This document shows positions 54,413 to 62,524 of a stretch of 64,000 nucleotides of DNA, in pieces. Source of the DNA: GCA-2737665 sp044344795 (GTDB taxonomy: Bacteria; Bacteroidota; Bacteroidia; Palsa-965). The notes beneath the pieces are model-generated. The model was not told the origin of the DNA and did not search any database. It was given only the letters and a program-made list of their open reading frames with translations. Positions within the stretch are counted from its first letter, which is position 1, and each line of letters starts with the position of its first letter. The position numbers and the translations under genes were made by a program. The DNA lies in assembly GCA_044344795.1 (NCBI GenBank), contig JBIJCF010000006.1:51380-115379 (forward strand), given 5' to 3'.

Positions 54413-55828
54413 TTACAACATAGTTGAAGGACAAACGTAGTCTGTAACCTTAAACTTGTTAGATTCTTTGATTGCTTTGAAACCTCCGTTCACATCGATC
54501 AGATTTTCATATCCGCGCGCCTTCAGAATAGAGATGTAAATCATAGAACGATAACCTCCTGCACAATGAACATAATATGTTTTGTTCTTGTCGATTTCTG
54601 TAAAGTTGTCGTTGATATTATCGAGCGGTAAATTTTCTGCGTTAACAATGTGCTCTGAGAAGTATTCGCTCTTCTTTCTCACATCAAGAATGTTGATCGA
54701 AGGATCTTTTTCTTCCAGCGCAGCAAATGTCGCAACATCAACCATCTTAACTTCATCGTACTCTTTGCCCCAATTCTTCCATGCCTGAAATCCGCCATTC
54801 AAATAACCGATTGCATGATCATATCCAACGCGTGCAAGGCGAGTTACAACTTCCATTTCGCGTCCTTCATCCGCAACTATCAAAATAGTTTGTTTGATGT
54901 CTGGAATTAATGCGCCTACCCATGGAGCAAATCCACCATCGATACCGATATTGATGGAATTCGGAACAAATCCTTTTCCAAAATCTTCTGCTTTTCGTGT
55001 ATCCAGAATTATCGCGCCGGTTTCATTCGCTGCTGCTTCAAACGCTTCAGGGCTTAATGCCTGTGTGCCGCGTTTTAAAACTTCTCCAATTTCATCGTAA
55101 CCTTCTTTATTCATTTTTACGTTCAGCGGGAAATATCCCGGAGGAGGCATCAAACCGTCAGTTACAGCTTTAATGAACTCATCTTTGCTCATATCCGCAC
55201 GTAAAGCGTAATTCGTTTTTTTCTGATTGCCCAAGGTATCGAACGTTTCTTTCGACATGTTCTTACCGCATGCAGAGCCCGCTCCGTGCGCAGGATATAC
55301 AATAATTTCATCCGGCAAAGTCATAATCTTAGTACGCAACGAATCATACAAATGTCCTGCAAGATCTTCTTGTGTCAATGTTGACTTCGCTGCCAAATCA
55401 GGGCGACCAACATCACCAATAAACAACGTGTCGCCACTGAAGATCGAATGCGGCTTTCCGAATTCATCCAACAATAAATAGGTGGTAGATTCCATGGTGT
55501 GCCCCGGCGTATGTAACACTTTAATGGTTACACGGCCTACTTTAAATTCTTCGCCGTCCTTAGCGATGTATGCTTCGTAAACAGGATTCGCATGGGGTCC
55601 GAAAATAATTTTCGCTCCGGTAGCTTTTGCTAAGTCGATATGACCTGAAACGAAGTCCGCATGAAAATGTGTTTCCAGCACGTACTTAATTTTTACGCCT
55701 TCCTGTTCCGCTTTTTTAAGGTAAGGATCAATTTCGCGCAATGGATCAATGATCACAGCCTCTTTGTCGGACTGAATGTAGTATGCACCTTGTGCTAAAC
55801 ACCCTGTATAAATTTGTTCTACTTTCAT
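54413..55828 (-). CDS. CstB-like persulfide dioxygenase-rhodanese fusion
   Basis: A 471-residue protein from the ATG at 55828. Residues ~1-250 are a metallo-beta-lactamase/ETHE1-type persulfide dioxygenase with THFHADFVSGH (His54, His56, Asp58), TPGHT, FSGDTLFIGDVGRPD and PAHGAGS. A first rhodanese-like domain (~265-365) lacks the catalytic Cys (VADEGREME), while the second (~370-460) has it (YVHCAGGYRS). This order, with a pseudo-rhodanese in the middle, is that of CstB, which turns persulfides into thiosulfate. It leads an eight-gene leftward operon behind a CRP-like site. Confidence 0.92.
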   Translation of the reverse strand: MKVEQIYTGCLAQGAYYIQSDKEAVIIDPLREIDPYLKKAEQEGVKIKYVLETHFHADFVSGHIDLAKATGAKIIFGPHANPVYEAYIAKDGEEFKVGRVTIKVLHTPGHTMESTTYLLLDEFGKPHSIFSGDTLFIGDVGRPDLAAKSTLTQEDLAGHLYDSLRTKIMTLPDEIIVYPAHGAGSACGKNMSKETFDTLGNQKKTNYALRADMSKDEFIKAVTDGLMPPPGYFPLNVKMNKEGYDEIGEVLKRGTQALSPEAFEAAANETGAIILDTRKAEDFGKGFVPNSINIGIDGGFAPWVGALIPDIKQTILIVADEGREMEVVTRLARVGYDHAIGYLNGGFQAWKNWGKEYDEVKMVDVATFAALEEKDPSINILDVRKKSEYFSEHIVNAENLPLDNINDNFTEIDKNKTYYVHCAGGYRSMIYISILKARGYENLIDVNGGFKAIKESNKFKVTDYVCPSTML

Positions 55829-55872
55829 AGTATTGGTCGTATTAATTGGATTTAGAATTTGTTTGATTTGAT

Positions 55873-55888
55873 GATGCAAAGTTGCATC
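55873..55888. repeat. Palindrome over the -7 element of the CstB-like promoter
   Basis: GATGCAA and TTGCATC form perfect 7-bp arms with two bases between. The palindrome covers the CAACTTTG -7 element, so a protein bound here could block RNA polymerase. The tauE promoter has no equivalent. Confidence 0.5.
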
Positions 55889-55921
55889 GTAAAAACTTGA
55901 ACCGCTGTGACCGCAGTCACG
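55877..55921 (-). promoter_or_regulatory. Promoter with CRP-like operator for the CstB-like operon
   Basis: TGTGACCGCAGTCACG (55906-55921) fits the CRP pattern TGTGA-N6-TCACA in all but the last base. Exactly 21 bases downstream on the minus strand lies CAACTTTG (55877-55884), close to TAnnTTTG. The operator centre would be about 41-44 bases before the start of transcription, a class II activator position. Confidence 0.65.
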
Positions 55922-55927
55922 TAACGT

Positions 55928-56728
55928 TTAGCGTAAGTATACCTCTTTGATGATGATGTATGCGCCCATCACCAATACGAACCAGCCAAAACCTTTTTTG
56001 AGTTTGTTGCTGTCGATTATAGTAGAAAGGAAGTTTCCAATAAAGATTCCTACAATTGCCAATGCGGTTACAGTAAGTAGCAACGGCCAATCCATAGTTG
56101 TTTTTCCAAGATCGCCAACGAAACCAAATAAGGATTTCGCTGCAATGATTAGCAATGATGTTCCCACCGCCATTTTCATAGGCAGCTTTGATAGTAATAC
56201 CAACGCGGGAATAATTAAAAATCCGCCACCTGCACCAACTAGTCCTGTTAAAATACCAACTACACTTCCTTCCAATAGAATCATCGGATAGTTGTATTTC
56301 AGATCTTCGATTTTTGTTTCTTTTTCTTCTTTCCCGTTTCCTTTGATCATAGAATATGATGCTACGACCATCAGGATCGCAAAAAGAAACATAAGCAGGA
56401 ATGCTTTGGTTACAGCAAAATCGCCAATGCTGAAAATGACATCAGGAATGGCGGGAACAATGAACGACCGTGTAAGGTACACGGCAACAATACTAGGAAT
56501 CCCGAAAATGATGGCCGTTTTCATGTGGATTAAACCACTTCTATATTTCGGTATTGCACCTACTAAGCTTGTTGCACCAACAACGAACAACGAATAAGCA
56601 GTTGATGAAACGACATCTACTCCTAGTAAATAAACCAAAACAGGTACGGTAAGAATGGAACCTCCGCCCCCGATTAAACCGAGAGAGATTCCAATAAGCG
56701 ATGCAGCGATATATCCTATAATTTCCAT
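55928..56728 (-). CDS. TauE/SafE family sulfite/sulfur-compound exporter
   Basis: The ATG at 56728 gives 266 residues (a longer frame would begin with 15 unsuitable residues). About eight hydrophobic segments form two repeats: GIGLIGGGGSILTVPVLVYL-like at the start (SLGLIGGGGSILTVPVL) and GLVGAGGGFLIIPALVLL after a cytoplasmic loop (GKEEKETKIEDLKY). The family exports sulfite or related organosulfur anions. It has its own CRP-like promoter and is followed by the CstB-like operon, as tauE and cstB are grouped in the staphylococcal cst locus. Confidence 0.88.
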   Translation of the reverse strand: MEIIGYIAASLIGISLGLIGGGGSILTVPVLVYLLGVDVVSSTAYSLFVVGATSLVGAIPKYRSGLIHMKTAIIFGIPSIVAVYLTRSFIVPAIPDVIFSIGDFAVTKAFLLMFLFAILMVVASYSMIKGNGKEEKETKIEDLKYNYPMILLEGSVVGILTGLVGAGGGFLIIPALVLLSKLPMKMAVGTSLLIIAAKSLFGFVGDLGKTTMDWPLLLTVTALAIVGIFIGNFLSTIIDSNKLKKGFGWFVLVMGAYIIIKEVYLR

Positions 56729-56744
56729 GTCCTTTATTTTGACG

Positions 56745-56789
56745 CAAAGGTCATGTACGAGATAGCGCTGCACAGTGACTTACATCACA
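56745..56789 (-). promoter_or_regulatory. Promoter with CRP-like operator for the TauE/SafE gene
   Basis: AGTGACTTACATCACA (56774-56789) reads, on the minus strand, TGTGA-N6-TCACT. Exactly 21 bases further downstream is GACCTTTG (56745-56752). The arrangement is the same as at 55877-55921, which makes chance unlikely. Confidence 0.65.
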
Positions 56790-56857
56790 CATGAAACAAG
56801 TTAAAAGCACATCCGGATAATTCACCGTGGTTTGTTGTTTGTGGTTAAATTTACCGA

Positions 56858-57430
56858 ATGCTGGATTCATTAGACCTGTTTGATCGGGAACTTTTTTTGT
56901 GTATTCATCATTTTCGCAATGCGGTGCTTGATTTTATTATGCCCTGGATTACGAATCGTTGGGTGTGGATTCCGCTGTATGCCTTGCTGTTGTTGCTTGT
57001 ATACAAAAGTTATGGTAAGAAATTAGTGTGGATAGTACCGGCAATTGTGGTATTGATCATAATCAGCGATCAAGGTGCAAATCTGATGAAAAACGGGTTC
57101 AAACGACCACGACCATGCCATCAAGTAGCTATTTCTGAGCAGGTAGTAACGCCGTTGGGTTGTGGTGGTCCATACGGTTTTGTTTCCGGTCATGCTTCAA
57201 ATAGTATGGCATTGGCCACATTTTTATTCCTGCTTACGTTCACACACGGAGGTTTGCGCGCACAGCGCAAATGGTGGATGCTTTTGTTTCTGTGGGCGTT
57301 GATGGTGGCTTGGAGTCGCATTTACGTGGGTGTGCACTATCCGTTTGATGTACTACTTGGGGCCACGTTCGGCGCGCTGTGCGGTTTGTTGATGTACCTT
57401 TTAATCAGGAAAAAGATAACACACGAATAG
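56858..57430 (+). CDS. PAP2-superfamily membrane phosphatase
   Basis: A 190-residue inner-membrane protein with about five hydrophobic segments. The three PAP2 motifs are in order: KNGFKRPRP (KX6RP), FVSGHASNS (PSGH type, catalytic His) and SRIYVGVHYPFDVLLG (SRX5HX3D). Members dephosphorylate undecaprenyl diphosphate, phosphatidylglycerol phosphate or lipid A. The substrate is not shown. It diverges from the sulfur island and is followed by crcB after 34 bases. Confidence 0.9.
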   Translation: MLDSLDLFDRELFLCIHHFRNAVLDFIMPWITNRWVWIPLYALLLLLVYKSYGKKLVWIVPAIVVLIIISDQGANLMKNGFKRPRPCHQVAISEQVVTPLGCGGPYGFVSGHASNSMALATFLFLLTFTHGGLRAQRKWWMLLFLWALMVAWSRIYVGVHYPFDVLLGATFGALCGLLMYLLIRKKITHE

Positions 57431-57432
57431 CA

Positions 57433-57463
57433 CTACTAAAGCCTTTAGCGCGTATTTTAGTAG
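57433..57463 (+). repeat. Inverted repeat in front of crcB
   Basis: CTACTAAA and TTTAGTAG form perfect 8-bp arms around a 15-base loop, ending one base before the crcB ATG. The hairpin could hide the start. The crcB (fluoride) riboswitch consensus is not present. Confidence 0.35.
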
Positions 57464-57464
57464 C

Positions 57465-57827
57465 ATGCTAAACGTATTACTTGTTTTTATCGGTGGCGGA
57501 TTAGGAAGCGTTTCTCGTTATGGTATCGGTGCACTGATTAAGCAAGCAGGCTGGTTGAACTTTCCTTGGGCTACATTAATCGCAAATGTGCTGGCTTCTT
57601 CAATTCTTGCGGTCGCAGCATTGCTCATTGCTGATCGCATCCAGGAGTCACAATTGCATTTGTTGTTAATCACCGGTTTCTGTGGTGGATTCAGTACATT
57701 TTCTGCATTTGCATACGAAACAGTGGAACTATATCGCAAAGGAGCAACAGGGATGATGGCGTTGAATGTCGCAGTAAATGTGCTGTTGTGCGTTGCTGTT
57801 ATTTACATTATTTACAAAAAGGCATGA
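57465..57827 (+). CDS. crcB: fluoride efflux channel CrcB/Fluc
   Basis: A 120-residue protein with four hydrophobic segments. The motifs GGGLGSVSRYGIG at the start and GFCGGFSTFSAFAYE in the third helix are diagnostic for Fluc. Dual-topology dimers expel fluoride. Its stop overlaps the pafA start (ATGA), linking fluoride removal with a phosphatase. Fluoride inhibits many phosphatases. Confidence 0.95.
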   Translation: MLNVLLVFIGGGLGSVSRYGIGALIKQAGWLNFPWATLIANVLASSILAVAALLIADRIQESQLHLLLITGFCGGFSTFSAFAYETVELYRKGATGMMALNVAVNVLLCVAVIYIIYKKA

Positions 57828-59497
57828 AAAAAATATCTTTCATCACCGTATTAATTACTGCAACACTATTTATTGCGGTAGCACAAAATCGCAAATCTTC
57901 AGGGAAGGCTCCTGTAGAAGATTTTCCGCGTCATCCCAAGCTGGTGGTGGGAATTGTAGTCGATCAGATGCGTTACGATTATATCAATCGTTATTGGAAT
58001 AAATTCGGTAATGATGGTTTCAAGCGTTTGTTGAATCAGGGAACGAATTTCGATCAAACGAATTATAACTACATGCCGACGTACACCGGTCCGGGACATG
58101 CTTCCATTTTTACAGGAACAACTCCTGCTGTTCACGGAATTATCGGAAATAATTGGTACGAGCGCGAAGAAGGAAAAACCGTGTATTGTGCGGAGGATAA
58201 AACGGTGAAGCCGGTTGGTTCTGGCACGGAAGAAGGTTTGCGTTCACCACGTCGTATGTTGGCAGGAACCATTGGTGATCAATTGCATCTGAGCAATAAC
58301 GCACAATCAAAAGTTGTTGGTGTAGCATTAAAGGATCGTAGTGCCATTATGCCCGCAGGACATACTGCTAATGCTGCTTTTTGGTATGATGGTGCAAGCG
58401 GTAATTTTATTTCCAGTTCGTATTACATGAAAGAACTTCCCGCATACATGCAGGAGTTTAACAAGCAGGCGCATCCTGCACGATTGTTACAAGAAGATTG
58501 GAATACGTTGCTGCCCATTGATCAATACAATGAATCATTGGCGGATAACAATCCTTATGAAGGACGTTTTAAAGGTGAAGATGCACCCGTATTTCCACAC
58601 AAGTTGCCCGCGCTGAAGGATAAGAATGGTAATCTTGGAATTATTCGCAGTACGCCACAGGGCAATGTCCTCACGCGATTGGTAGCTGAAGCCATCATCA
58701 AGGGTGAAAGTTTAGGTAAGAACAGCGCATCTGATTTTTTAAGTGTTTCTTTTTCATCACCGGATTATATCGGGCACATGTACGGTCCGCAGAGTATTGA
58801 AGTGGAAGATTGTTATTTGCGTTTGGATCTGGAAATAGCAGCATTCTTGCGTTTTCTGGACAGCTGGTGCGGAAAGAATAATACGTTGGTGTTCTTAACT
58901 GCCGATCATGGTGCCGTTGAAAATCCTCAATTTTTAAATGACGTTGGCATTCCGTCCGGATTTTTTAACGATAAAGTCATGATGGATTCCTTGAAATTAG
59001 CGTTGAAGAAAAAGTTCGCCGATTCATTAGTTCTTGCTTATGAAAACGAGCAAATATTTTTCGATCGTCAACGTATGGAACGTAAGGGAATTGACAAGCG
59101 TGCCGTGGAAGATTTTTGCGCTGCGTACCTGATGAAATTTAAAGGTGTAGCACATGTTATGACTGCACATCAAATGGCGATGTCGGAATTTATTGCAACG
59201 CCGCGACGAGAAGTGCAAAAGGGATATAACTTCCGCAGATCGGGCGATGTATGCGTATTACTGCAACCGGGATGGGTGGGCGATTGGGATCGTGTTACCG
59301 GAACAACCCACGGTGCACCGTGGAGTTATGATACGCATGTTCCTCTGATCTTTTGGGGATGGAAAGTTAGACCTGTGGTAAGTGATATTCCTGTTGAGAT
59401 TACCGATATTTCACCAACTGTTTGTACTATGTTAGGTGTGCAATTTCCACATGGTTGTACAGGGAAAACGATTCCTGCAACATTATTCTGGAGATAA
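57824..59497 (+). CDS. pafA: PafA-type alkaline phosphatase
   Basis: The ATG at 57824 gives 557 residues with a signal peptide ending AVAQ, so it is periplasmic. It belongs to the alkaline phosphatase superfamily. The metal site begins VVGIVVDQMRYDY. The nucleophile is Thr in MPTYTGPGH (Thr88). Substrate contacts appear in ITGNNW-like IIGNNWYE and LKDRSAIMPAGHTAN, where PafA has its Lys-x-Arg pair. C-terminal TADHGA and THGAPWSYDTHVP give further metal ligands. It releases phosphate from monoesters irrespective of phosphate supply in related species. Confidence 0.9.
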   Translation: MKKISFITVLITATLFIAVAQNRKSSGKAPVEDFPRHPKLVVGIVVDQMRYDYINRYWNKFGNDGFKRLLNQGTNFDQTNYNYMPTYTGPGHASIFTGTTPAVHGIIGNNWYEREEGKTVYCAEDKTVKPVGSGTEEGLRSPRRMLAGTIGDQLHLSNNAQSKVVGVALKDRSAIMPAGHTANAAFWYDGASGNFISSSYYMKELPAYMQEFNKQAHPARLLQEDWNTLLPIDQYNESLADNNPYEGRFKGEDAPVFPHKLPALKDKNGNLGIIRSTPQGNVLTRLVAEAIIKGESLGKNSASDFLSVSFSSPDYIGHMYGPQSIEVEDCYLRLDLEIAAFLRFLDSWCGKNNTLVFLTADHGAVENPQFLNDVGIPSGFFNDKVMMDSLKLALKKKFADSLVLAYENEQIFFDRQRMERKGIDKRAVEDFCAAYLMKFKGVAHVMTAHQMAMSEFIATPRREVQKGYNFRRSGDVCVLLQPGWVGDWDRVTGTTHGAPWSYDTHVPLIFWGWKVRPVVSDIPVEITDISPTVCTMLGVQFPHGCTGKTIPATLFWR

Positions 59498-59860
59498 ATG
59501 AAATCATTGCAGAAAGAGAAAATGCGATTAACCACGCTGCAGAAGCAAATTCTCGGCTGGTTAAAAATGCAAGGAGGTGGTGTATTGCCCGTGGATGTGC
59601 TGTTTAACACCATGATTCGTCATCACAATCAGCCGAAGTTGGATGAAGAATTATTGGGTGAGCGATTGAGCGAAGCTGTGGAGCAATTGGTGCGTTCGGG
59701 ATGGGTCGAGCTACGCGATGAGGAAACAAATACAGACACCCTGTCCTTATACGACTACGGCATGTTAACTATGAATATGAAACGAGGTCAGGAAGGTTGG
59801 AAGTGGAAAAATAGAATTACACCGAGTGTTGCTTTGGTGGATATGAGTGCCACGTGGTAA
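59498..59860 (+). CDS. Small wHTH-like protein of unknown function
   Basis: A 120-residue soluble protein starting directly after the pafA stop. The first ~70 residues have the helix pattern of a winged helix (LTTLQKQILGWLKMQGGG, LGERLSEAVEQLVRSGW) and a short wing VELRDEETNTD. The tail is Trp/Lys rich (GQEGWKWKNR). I do not recognise the family. It precedes the tandem AAA+ gene by 23 bases, so it may be its partner. Confidence 0.7.
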   Translation: MKSLQKEKMRLTTLQKQILGWLKMQGGGVLPVDVLFNTMIRHHNQPKLDEELLGERLSEAVEQLVRSGWVELRDEETNTDTLSLYDYGMLTMNMKRGQEGWKWKNRITPSVALVDMSATW

Positions 59861-59883
59861 TGACGAGCTAAAATTGAAGATTT

Positions 59884-62523
59884 ATGATTTTTCGATCGGA
59901 TAAAAAAGAGTTTAAGAATTGGAAATTCAGGGAGATGAAAACGTATTCATCTGACGAGTGGATGGCGAACAGCACAAAAAAATATCGTACTGTTTTTGAT
60001 CGTGCGGAAACGACTTACCTGCGGGTGGAATTTTCTTTCTTCAATAAACTGTTTGATGAAGAAAATTGGGAATGCACCATCGTATTAAAGTGTTTTGAGT
60101 TGAATGGAGAAGAACGAAAGGAGTTGTGCGCGTTGGACACGAAGCGTGAAATTAAAATGGATGAAAACATCGTGACCATGCGTGACGGTTGGGGCAATCC
60201 GACAGAAGGTGCTTATTGGAAGGGTGGTACATATGTGTGGGAAGCTTACATCGATGATGAATTGGTTGGCTCGAAAAATTTTGTGGTGAACGAAGTGGGT
60301 AAGGTTACCAATAATCGTAATCCTTATTTGAAAGTTGAACACGTGAAGTTGTACTCCGGCGATTTTAATGGTTGGGAACAGAATATCCGAAAGTATTTAG
60401 ATACTATCAATCGTGATAAAACGCAGTACTTGTGGGCGGAGTTTAAGTTTGAAGCGTTGCCGGAAATAGAATGGAACTATGAATTCATTTTCAATTTTCT
60501 GGATGACGCACATCAATTGAAGGGACAAATTCGTCGTGAAGCGAAAATAGAGAAAGGGAAAAAAGGATTCTTCTACACGCTGGATGTGGGTTGGGGAAAT
60601 GAAGTAGCGGGATCGTGGAAAGATGATAAGTATTTCGTGGAAATAATTTTCATGGATGTACTCATTGCGCGAGTAGAATTTAAAGTAGCTGACTTTGACA
60701 GCGAAGGAATTCCGGAATTGATTCTCAGTGCGAATGAATTGAAGCGTGGAGGAACTCTGGAAGAAATTAAGAAAGCAGATTTGATTGAATCCGAAGATGC
60801 GTTGGATGATTTATTGGCGAAGCTCGATGAATTGATTGGTTTAACAGAAATCAAAAAAGATATTCGTGACAATATCAAATATCTGAACTTCTTAAAGCTT
60901 CGTAAGGACAAAGGTTTTGAGGAGTCGGGAAATGTTGGATTACACGCTGTATTTACAGGAAATCCCGGAACAGGAAAGACCACTGTTGTCAATATGTTGG
61001 GGCGTATTTACAAAGCCATGGGCTTGTTGAGCAAAGGACAAGTGGTGGAAGTAGGTCGCGCCGATTTGGTCGGAGAATTTATCGGACAAACTGCACCGAA
61101 GACCAAGAAGATCATAGAACAAGCACGTGGAGGGATTTTATTTATCGATGAAGCTTATTCACTGGCACGCGAAGCGGATGATGCGAAAGATTTTGGTAAG
61201 GAAGTAATTGAAGTACTATTAAAAGAAATGTCGGACGGCAAAGGTGATATTGCCATTATGGTAGCCGGTTATCCGAAAGAAATGGAAACCTTCTTATCCT
61301 CCAATCCCGGCATGAAATCGCGCTTTTCGCAGTATTATAATTTTGAAGATTATTTACCTGATGAATTGGTGCAGATCGCGCAATTAGTGGCAGGTAAGAA
61401 AGGGGTGAAGTTGGAGATGGAGGCGTTGAAATATTTAGAAGAACAATTGATTGAGTTATATCGTACACGCGATCGCACTTTCGGTAACGCGCGATTGGTA
61501 ACGGGCGCAGTGGAAGAAGGTAAGATGAGCATGGCGCTGCGATTGATGCAATTACCGAATGTGAATGAATTAACGGAAGAACAATTATCACTGGTAACCA
61601 AAGAAGATTTATTCGGAGTTTTTGGCGGAAAACAGAAGAAGAAAGCTACTTATGGAGTCAATCAAAAGCTGTATCGTGAAGGATTGGATGAGTTGAATGG
61701 TTTGGTGGGTATGAACAACATCAAAGCGGAAATTCAGGAGTTGGTGAAACTGGTGCAGTTTTATCAGGAAACAGGTCGTGAGGTAACCAATCGTTTCTCT
61801 TTACACGCAGTGTTCACAGGCAATCCGGGCACCGGTAAAACAACATTGGCGCGTATCATTGCTAAAATCTATAAAGGACTCGGATTGTTGGAGAAAGGAC
61901 ATTTAGTAGAAACCGATCGTCAAGGTTTGGTAGCAGGTTATGTAGGTCAAACAGCTATAAAAGCCAATGAAAAAGTAGAGCAAGCGATTGGAGGTGTCTT
62001 ATTTATTGATGAGGCGTATGCGCTGGGAGAAGGTGGGGATAATGATTTCGGTAAAGAAGCGGTTGAAGTTGTATTGAAGCGCATGGAAGATTTGCGCGGA
62101 CAATTGGCAGTAATTGTTGCCGGTTATCCCGATAACATGCACAAGTTTTTGGAAACCAATCCCGGATTGAAATCGCGCTTCGACCGTCATTATGTATTTT
62201 ACGATTACACCGCCGAAGAATTGATGGCGATAGCAAAGATGTTGCTGAAAAAGGAAGAATTGAATGCCACTGCAGAAGCCGAAGCGCATTTGCAAGGTTA
62301 TCTCAATACGTTATATGAAAATCGTGACAAGTATTTTGGTAATGCACGTACGGTGCGTCAGGTAATTGGTGAAGCTGTGAAGAACCAACATTTACGCATG
62401 GCCGAATTGCCCGCAGCAGAACGAACTCCCGAAGCCCTTGCCACATTAACATTAGCTGATGTAGAAGAATTTAAATTCGTGGAAGAGTCGCGCAGACAGT
62501 CGGTTGGGTTTCGGTTGAAGTAA
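59884..62523 (+). CDS. Tandem CbbX/SpoVK-type AAA+ ATPase with duplicated N-terminal beta-domain
   Basis: An 879-residue cytosolic protein. Residues ~15-140 and ~155-280 are two copies of one beta-rich domain, sharing the pattern DxGWGN-xxx-G-x-W near their ends (DGWGNPTEGAYWKGG and DVGWGNEVAGSWKDD). Two AAA+ modules follow. Module 1 has Walker A GNPGTGKTT (~358) and Walker B GGILFIDEAYSLA (~418). Module 2 has Walker A at ~645 and Walker B GGVLFIDEAYALG (~705). Both show arginine-containing GNARxV sensor blocks. CbbX and EccA-like proteins remodel other proteins. The client here is unknown. Confidence 0.88.
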   Translation: MIFRSDKKEFKNWKFREMKTYSSDEWMANSTKKYRTVFDRAETTYLRVEFSFFNKLFDEENWECTIVLKCFELNGEERKELCALDTKREIKMDENIVTMRDGWGNPTEGAYWKGGTYVWEAYIDDELVGSKNFVVNEVGKVTNNRNPYLKVEHVKLYSGDFNGWEQNIRKYLDTINRDKTQYLWAEFKFEALPEIEWNYEFIFNFLDDAHQLKGQIRREAKIEKGKKGFFYTLDVGWGNEVAGSWKDDKYFVEIIFMDVLIARVEFKVADFDSEGIPELILSANELKRGGTLEEIKKADLIESEDALDDLLAKLDELIGLTEIKKDIRDNIKYLNFLKLRKDKGFEESGNVGLHAVFTGNPGTGKTTVVNMLGRIYKAMGLLSKGQVVEVGRADLVGEFIGQTAPKTKKIIEQARGGILFIDEAYSLAREADDAKDFGKEVIEVLLKEMSDGKGDIAIMVAGYPKEMETFLSSNPGMKSRFSQYYNFEDYLPDELVQIAQLVAGKKGVKLEMEALKYLEEQLIELYRTRDRTFGNARLVTGAVEEGKMSMALRLMQLPNVNELTEEQLSLVTKEDLFGVFGGKQKKKATYGVNQKLYREGLDELNGLVGMNNIKAEIQELVKLVQFYQETGREVTNRFSLHAVFTGNPGTGKTTLARIIAKIYKGLGLLEKGHLVETDRQGLVAGYVGQTAIKANEKVEQAIGGVLFIDEAYALGEGGDNDFGKEAVEVVLKRMEDLRGQLAVIVAGYPDNMHKFLETNPGLKSRFDRHYVFYDYTAEELMAIAKMLLKKEELNATAEAEAHLQGYLNTLYENRDKYFGNARTVRQVIGEAVKNQHLRMAELPAAERTPEALATLTLADVEEFKFVEESRRQSVGFRLK

Positions 62524-62524
62524 A

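Noticed and set aside
57421..57464. Possible fluoride riboswitch before crcB
   Set aside because: The gap is only 34 bases and the conserved crcB-motif core is absent; just a short inverted repeat is present.
60573..60992. 139-residue Ser-rich minus-strand frame
   Set aside because: Shadow of the AAA+ gene, caused by its Glu/Lys-rich coding strand.
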